Assembly (NCBI GenBank): GCA_043775015.1
Contig: JAYVSV010000094.1
Span: forward strand, 30,596-94,595
Direction: 5' to 3'
DNA from: CANJXF01 sp043775015
GTDB lineage: Bacteria > Verrucomicrobiota > Verrucomicrobiia > Limisphaerales > CANJXF01
DNA length: 64,000 bases
A program made the position numbers and the translations under genes. Every line of letters begins with the position of its first letter. Positions within the stretch are counted from its first letter, which is position 1. Below the pieces are notes generated by a model. That model ran no database searches. It had not been told where the DNA came from and saw nothing but the letters and a program-made list of their open reading frames with translations. Positions 61,205 to 64,000 of this stretch are shown here, piece after piece.

Positions 61205-63724
61205 TCAGTCCAGCAGCAACACCCGATAAAATCGTTGGCTCAGGCCGGATGGCAACATGTCCACTTTTGTGGACAGGAGGTTCGTGGCGGTAATGTCGCC
61301 TGGAAGACTTTGCCAGACAGCGTCGGTCAGGTTGGTTTTGTATTGCACGCGATAGCGCAGGCCGGAGCTACCGGACCAGTTCAAAGTCACCGTGTTTCCG
61401 GTCTCGTTATACTGCGTTTGGGTGAATTGCGGAGGATTGATTACACTGAAGTAGCGTAATACGTCGGACATGTAGGCATCGCGCGCGAAGGAGTTCGTGA
61501 TGGCTTCAAAGGGGAAACCCCAGTTCATCACGCGGCCTCCGCCGGACGAACCGTCGTATTGCACCGCCGCCGTGCCGCCGGTGCCGCCGGAATAGGTGAG
61601 TGCCGCTACGCTGCCGTTTGTGACCGTGAGCACATCGGGGAAATCTACGTTGTAAGTGCCCTGCGTACCGTTGTCGAACCCGCTGGGGGGATTGTTCGCA
61701 AAAATGCCGCCTGCTGCGGGCGCGAAGGCGTAGGTGTTCGCGTCGTCTGCGCTGTAGGCGGCGCGCAACACGGTGCGATAGAAATTGCGGTCGGCCACGG
61801 TCGGGCCACTGGCGCGGTCCAGATCCCAACCCACTTCCGCGCCGGACACGAAAATATTCCCACCTGCGTTGAGATACGTGGTCACCAAAGCTTGTTCGGT
61901 GGAGGAGAAAGTTTCATCCGCCGTGGATTCCTCGCCCAGCAGCCAGATCACTGCCGCGTAATTCGACAGCGCGACGCTGCCGCTGGCGATGGCGGTATGG
62001 TTCACGGTCTCAAAAACCGGACCGCTGATGCTCTGACCAGCGATGGCGGCGAAGTTGTGGTTGGTGCAGGACGGATTTTCCGTGGTTTGGAATTGCCAGC
62101 GATCATCGCCGTCCACGACGAGCACACGGGCTAAGCCGCCAACCTGTGCTCCATAAATCCGCGACGGTTTACTTTCGCCACCACTGCCTACCACCGAGAC
62201 CATGTAATACTTTTTTGCGCCGGGCGTGAGACCGGTATCGGAATAAGTCTGCACGTTAGCGGCCACATTCACCGGCGCGTTGAAATTCACCCCGTTGGAA
62301 CTGGAATAAACCCGGTAGCCGGTGCGAATGAATTTTTCATCTGACCAGGCCAGTTGCAGCGAAGTGCCGTTCGTCCCGCTGCTCACGCGGACAAGCTGCG
62401 GACTGAGCGCCATGCCACGTTGGCCAAACAACACGACGGCGGCATCCATGGCATCACGTGTGGCCGTCTGGTCGATCGCAGTTTTATTCGCTATGAAAGA
62501 AAACAGATAGCGTTGGTTGTCATGGGGATTGTCAATGTAACCACTCAACGCGATGGAGATGCTGAGTGAACCGGTTTTGGCGTGAACTGTGCCCGAACCG
62601 TCCGTGCCGCAGAACCGGCTGCTGATGGTGCCATCCACGCAACCGATGGGCAGGCCGTCGTCCCAACTCGAAAACGCCGCGAGCATATAGCGTGTCAGCG
62701 AGACGGTCTGGCGTGCGGTGAAGAGGTTGCCGTGCGAGAGTCCCGAACCGTCATTCATCACGATGCCAGCAGTGGCTACGCCCGCCGTGTTTTGCAACCA
62801 CGACAATACTTTCACCGAGCCAGCGCTGAAGGAATCGCCCGTCCCAGCTTTCCAGCCGATGTGACGCAGCAGGCCGTCCGCCATGACATTGTGGCTAACC
62901 TTGAGCAACGGGATGCACGCCACATCCAGTCGCAGTGGTTTGCTTCCATAAGTCAGGTCCGTGGAGTAGTAGGTGTAAAACAAAGTGCCGAGCGGATTGA
63001 AGCCGGTCTGCCCCAACGCCGCGCCAGTAACGGAGATACCTTGAGCATTCAGCGCCGCGAGAAAGGCGCTGGCCGCGCTGGAGTTGTAGGCCAGTTGATT
63101 CGGCGCGTCGTGATTGCTCGCGTCAGTGGAGGAGAGGTTGTAGAAGCAGCAGCCGTAACACTGCACATTGCCAGTGACGTTCGTGACGCCGAGTGCCTTA
63201 AGTCGCGCGGCGATGTAATCCAGCGGCGTCCGGGCACTGCTGGAAAATACCGAAGTGTTCCAGGTGGGATCGTGTTCGCAGACGAGGTTGAGATTGCCCG
63301 TCAACACTCCGGCGCTCAGTGAGCCGTCAACATGGATGCGGGTCTGAAAGGCATAATTTGTCCCGAGCAGACCGAACGCTGCCGCCGTGGTAAACAACTT
63401 GGTGTTCGAGGCCGGGGCGAGGCCGGTGGTGGGATTGCGTTGGTAGTAGTTGACCGAACCACTGGCGTTCTCGACGAGGATGCTCCAAGAATTTCCAGCG
63501 AGCGCCGGAGCGGCGAGAATGGAATCAATCTGGTCAGGGACACTCTGGGCGACCGCAAACGACGCCGAAAGCATCAAGGCAAATAATCCGATTAACGAAT
63601 GAGTGCGTCTTGTCGTCACAGGAAGTTGCCGCTTTACGCCGCAGAAAACTTTACGCAGGACGCTGGGACATGTCACGGTGAATTCACCATCAATCGGTGT
63701 TCCGTTGCCAACAGAATTATTCAC
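61205..63724 (-). CDS. Long D-alanyl-D-alanine carboxypeptidase/endopeptidase (S13, DacB-like) with extra C-terminal domains
   Basis: Up to 839 residues; DacB-type PBPs are usually under 500. The start is uncertain: a GTG at 63619 would place a cleaner signal (HSLIGLFALMLSASFAVAQ) at the N-terminus. The S13 active site is complete: serine-lysine in PASNTKLFTTAAA, SHN in LLKVSHNVMAD, and HAKTGSL. These enzymes trim peptidoglycan stem peptides in the periplasm. After residue ~450 come a fibronectin-like domain (VRVSSGTNGTSLQLAWSDEK), then an amidotransferase-like segment (LARVLVVDGDDRWQFQ, NIFVSGAEVGWDLDR) and a beta-rich tail (VTLNWSGSSGLRYRVQYKTN to QRFYRVLLLD). It converges with the hydrolase gene. 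Confidence 0.83.
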   Translation of the reverse strand: MNNSVGNGTPIDGEFTVTCPSVLRKVFCGVKRQLPVTTRRTHSLIGLFALMLSASFAVAQSVPDQIDSILAAPALAGNSWSILVENASGSVNYYQRNPTTGLAPASNTKLFTTAAAFGLLGTNYAFQTRIHVDGSLSAGVLTGNLNLVCEHDPTWNTSVFSSSARTPLDYIAARLKALGVTNVTGNVQCYGCCFYNLSSTDASNHDAPNQLAYNSSAASAFLAALNAQGISVTGAALGQTGFNPLGTLFYTYYSTDLTYGSKPLRLDVACIPLLKVSHNVMADGLLRHIGWKAGTGDSFSAGSVKVLSWLQNTAGVATAGIVMNDGSGLSHGNLFTARQTVSLTRYMLAAFSSWDDGLPIGCVDGTISSRFCGTDGSGTVHAKTGSLSISIALSGYIDNPHDNQRYLFSFIANKTAIDQTATRDAMDAAVVLFGQRGMALSPQLVRVSSGTNGTSLQLAWSDEKFIRTGYRVYSSSNGVNFNAPVNVAANVQTYSDTGLTPGAKKYYMVSVVGSGGESKPSRIYGAQVGGLARVLVVDGDDRWQFQTTENPSCTNHNFAAIAGQSISGPVFETVNHTAIASGSVALSNYAAVIWLLGEESTADETFSSTEQALVTTYLNAGGNIFVSGAEVGWDLDRASGPTVADRNFYRTVLRAAYSADDANTYAFAPAAGGIFANNPPSGFDNGTQGTYNVDFPDVLTVTNGSVAALTYSGGTGGTAAVQYDGSSGGGRVMNWGFPFEAITNSFARDAYMSDVLRYFSVINPPQFTQTQYNETGNTVTLNWSGSSGLRYRVQYKTNLTDAVWQSLPGDITATNLLSTKVDMLPSGLSQRFYRVLLLD

Positions 63725-64000
63725 CGAACCGATCCAACTTCGGTTCCCGGATCAGACGCAACCGTGACCACTGCGCTCGAAGCAACTTCATTCACTCAAT
63801 ATGTGTCGCTTGTAAACCAGACTGTATTCGGTCTGATGGTATCCAAAGGGCGATGCACCATATCCAGGCCGCAACAAAGCGGAGAAAATGCTCAGATTGA
63901 GCTAAGCCGGGACAATTCAATTGAAACCACGGATGGACACAGATGGACACGGATAAAGCGGTGAGAATGGAAACTTCCGGTGGTAGAGGCAGGCGCACCG
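63725..64000. other. Right-edge intergenic region with a dispersed-repeat phrase
   Basis: No gene is visible. At about 63929-63957 the phrase CCACGGATGGACACAGATG is followed by GACACGGATAA; it is related, in inverted orientation, to the phrase at 2641-2662. This kind of phrase often recurs between genes in bacterial genomes. Open frames here are short and unsupported. Confidence 0.5.

Overview
The window most resembles a chromosome segment of a Verrucomicrobium, probably of the Pedosphaera/Limisphaerales type. Two proteins carry the heme-binding architecture typical of Pirellula and Verrucomicrobium, one operon pairs DUF1552 with DUF1592/DUF1588-type cytochrome proteins, and two secreted proteins end in a beta-rich tail I associate with secreted proteins of that group. 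The assignment comes from family content, not from a database search.

Layout. 1-2465: hairpin-rich leader and a two-gene restriction-modification-like cassette (EcoRI-type adenine methyltransferase plus DUF262-HNH nuclease). 2663-13876: glycine dehydrogenase (gcvP), a rhomboid protease with a GYF-like tail, a large PVC heme protein, a pseudouridine synthase/methyltransferase fusion, a vWA-like membrane protein, a NYN nuclease and an integral membrane protein. 14011-24196: an EF-hand membrane protein, a DMFA2-like protein overlapping a second PVC heme protein, then lepA-lepB. 24319-33871: DUF1552/DUF1592 operon, tRNA-Asn, alcohol dehydrogenase, Rieske protein and larC-larB. 34048-40257: secreted endonuclease/phosphatase-fold protein, two tandem PQQ-type propellers with an SDR and an SDR remnant, and an MFS transporter. 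40361-45423: toxin-antitoxin pair, a dense cluster of palindromic repeats and a type IIG restriction-modification enzyme. 45513-63724: UxuA-like enzyme, M16 peptidase, LOG protein, propeller/LamG protein, UbiB remnant, FMN reductase, DUF47 protein, a complete RND efflux operon, an epoxide hydrolase-like protein and a long S13 carboxypeptidase.

The most striking signal is a set of twin-hairpin palindromes. Each begins with GTAGG (or GGAGG), has two short hairpins in opposite orientation, and ends in the reverse complement (CCTAC or CCTCC). Copies or relatives are at 3296-3371, 40920-40970, 41532-41624, 41630-41688, 42029-42119, 43759-43875, 44025-44084 and 56430-56502. Copies sit in frame inside gcvP, twice inside the type IIG enzyme, and at the N-terminus of the efflux adaptor; two more form most of the N-terminal third of a hypothetical protein. 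Base changes between copies compensate each other inside the individual hairpins. The GTAG/GGAG foot plus hairpin is the signature of REP/BIME elements moved by RAYT (Y1 tyrosine) transposases, so I infer a non-autonomous REP system that inserts into genes without breaking them, as Rickettsia palindromic elements do. No RAYT gene is visible in this window.
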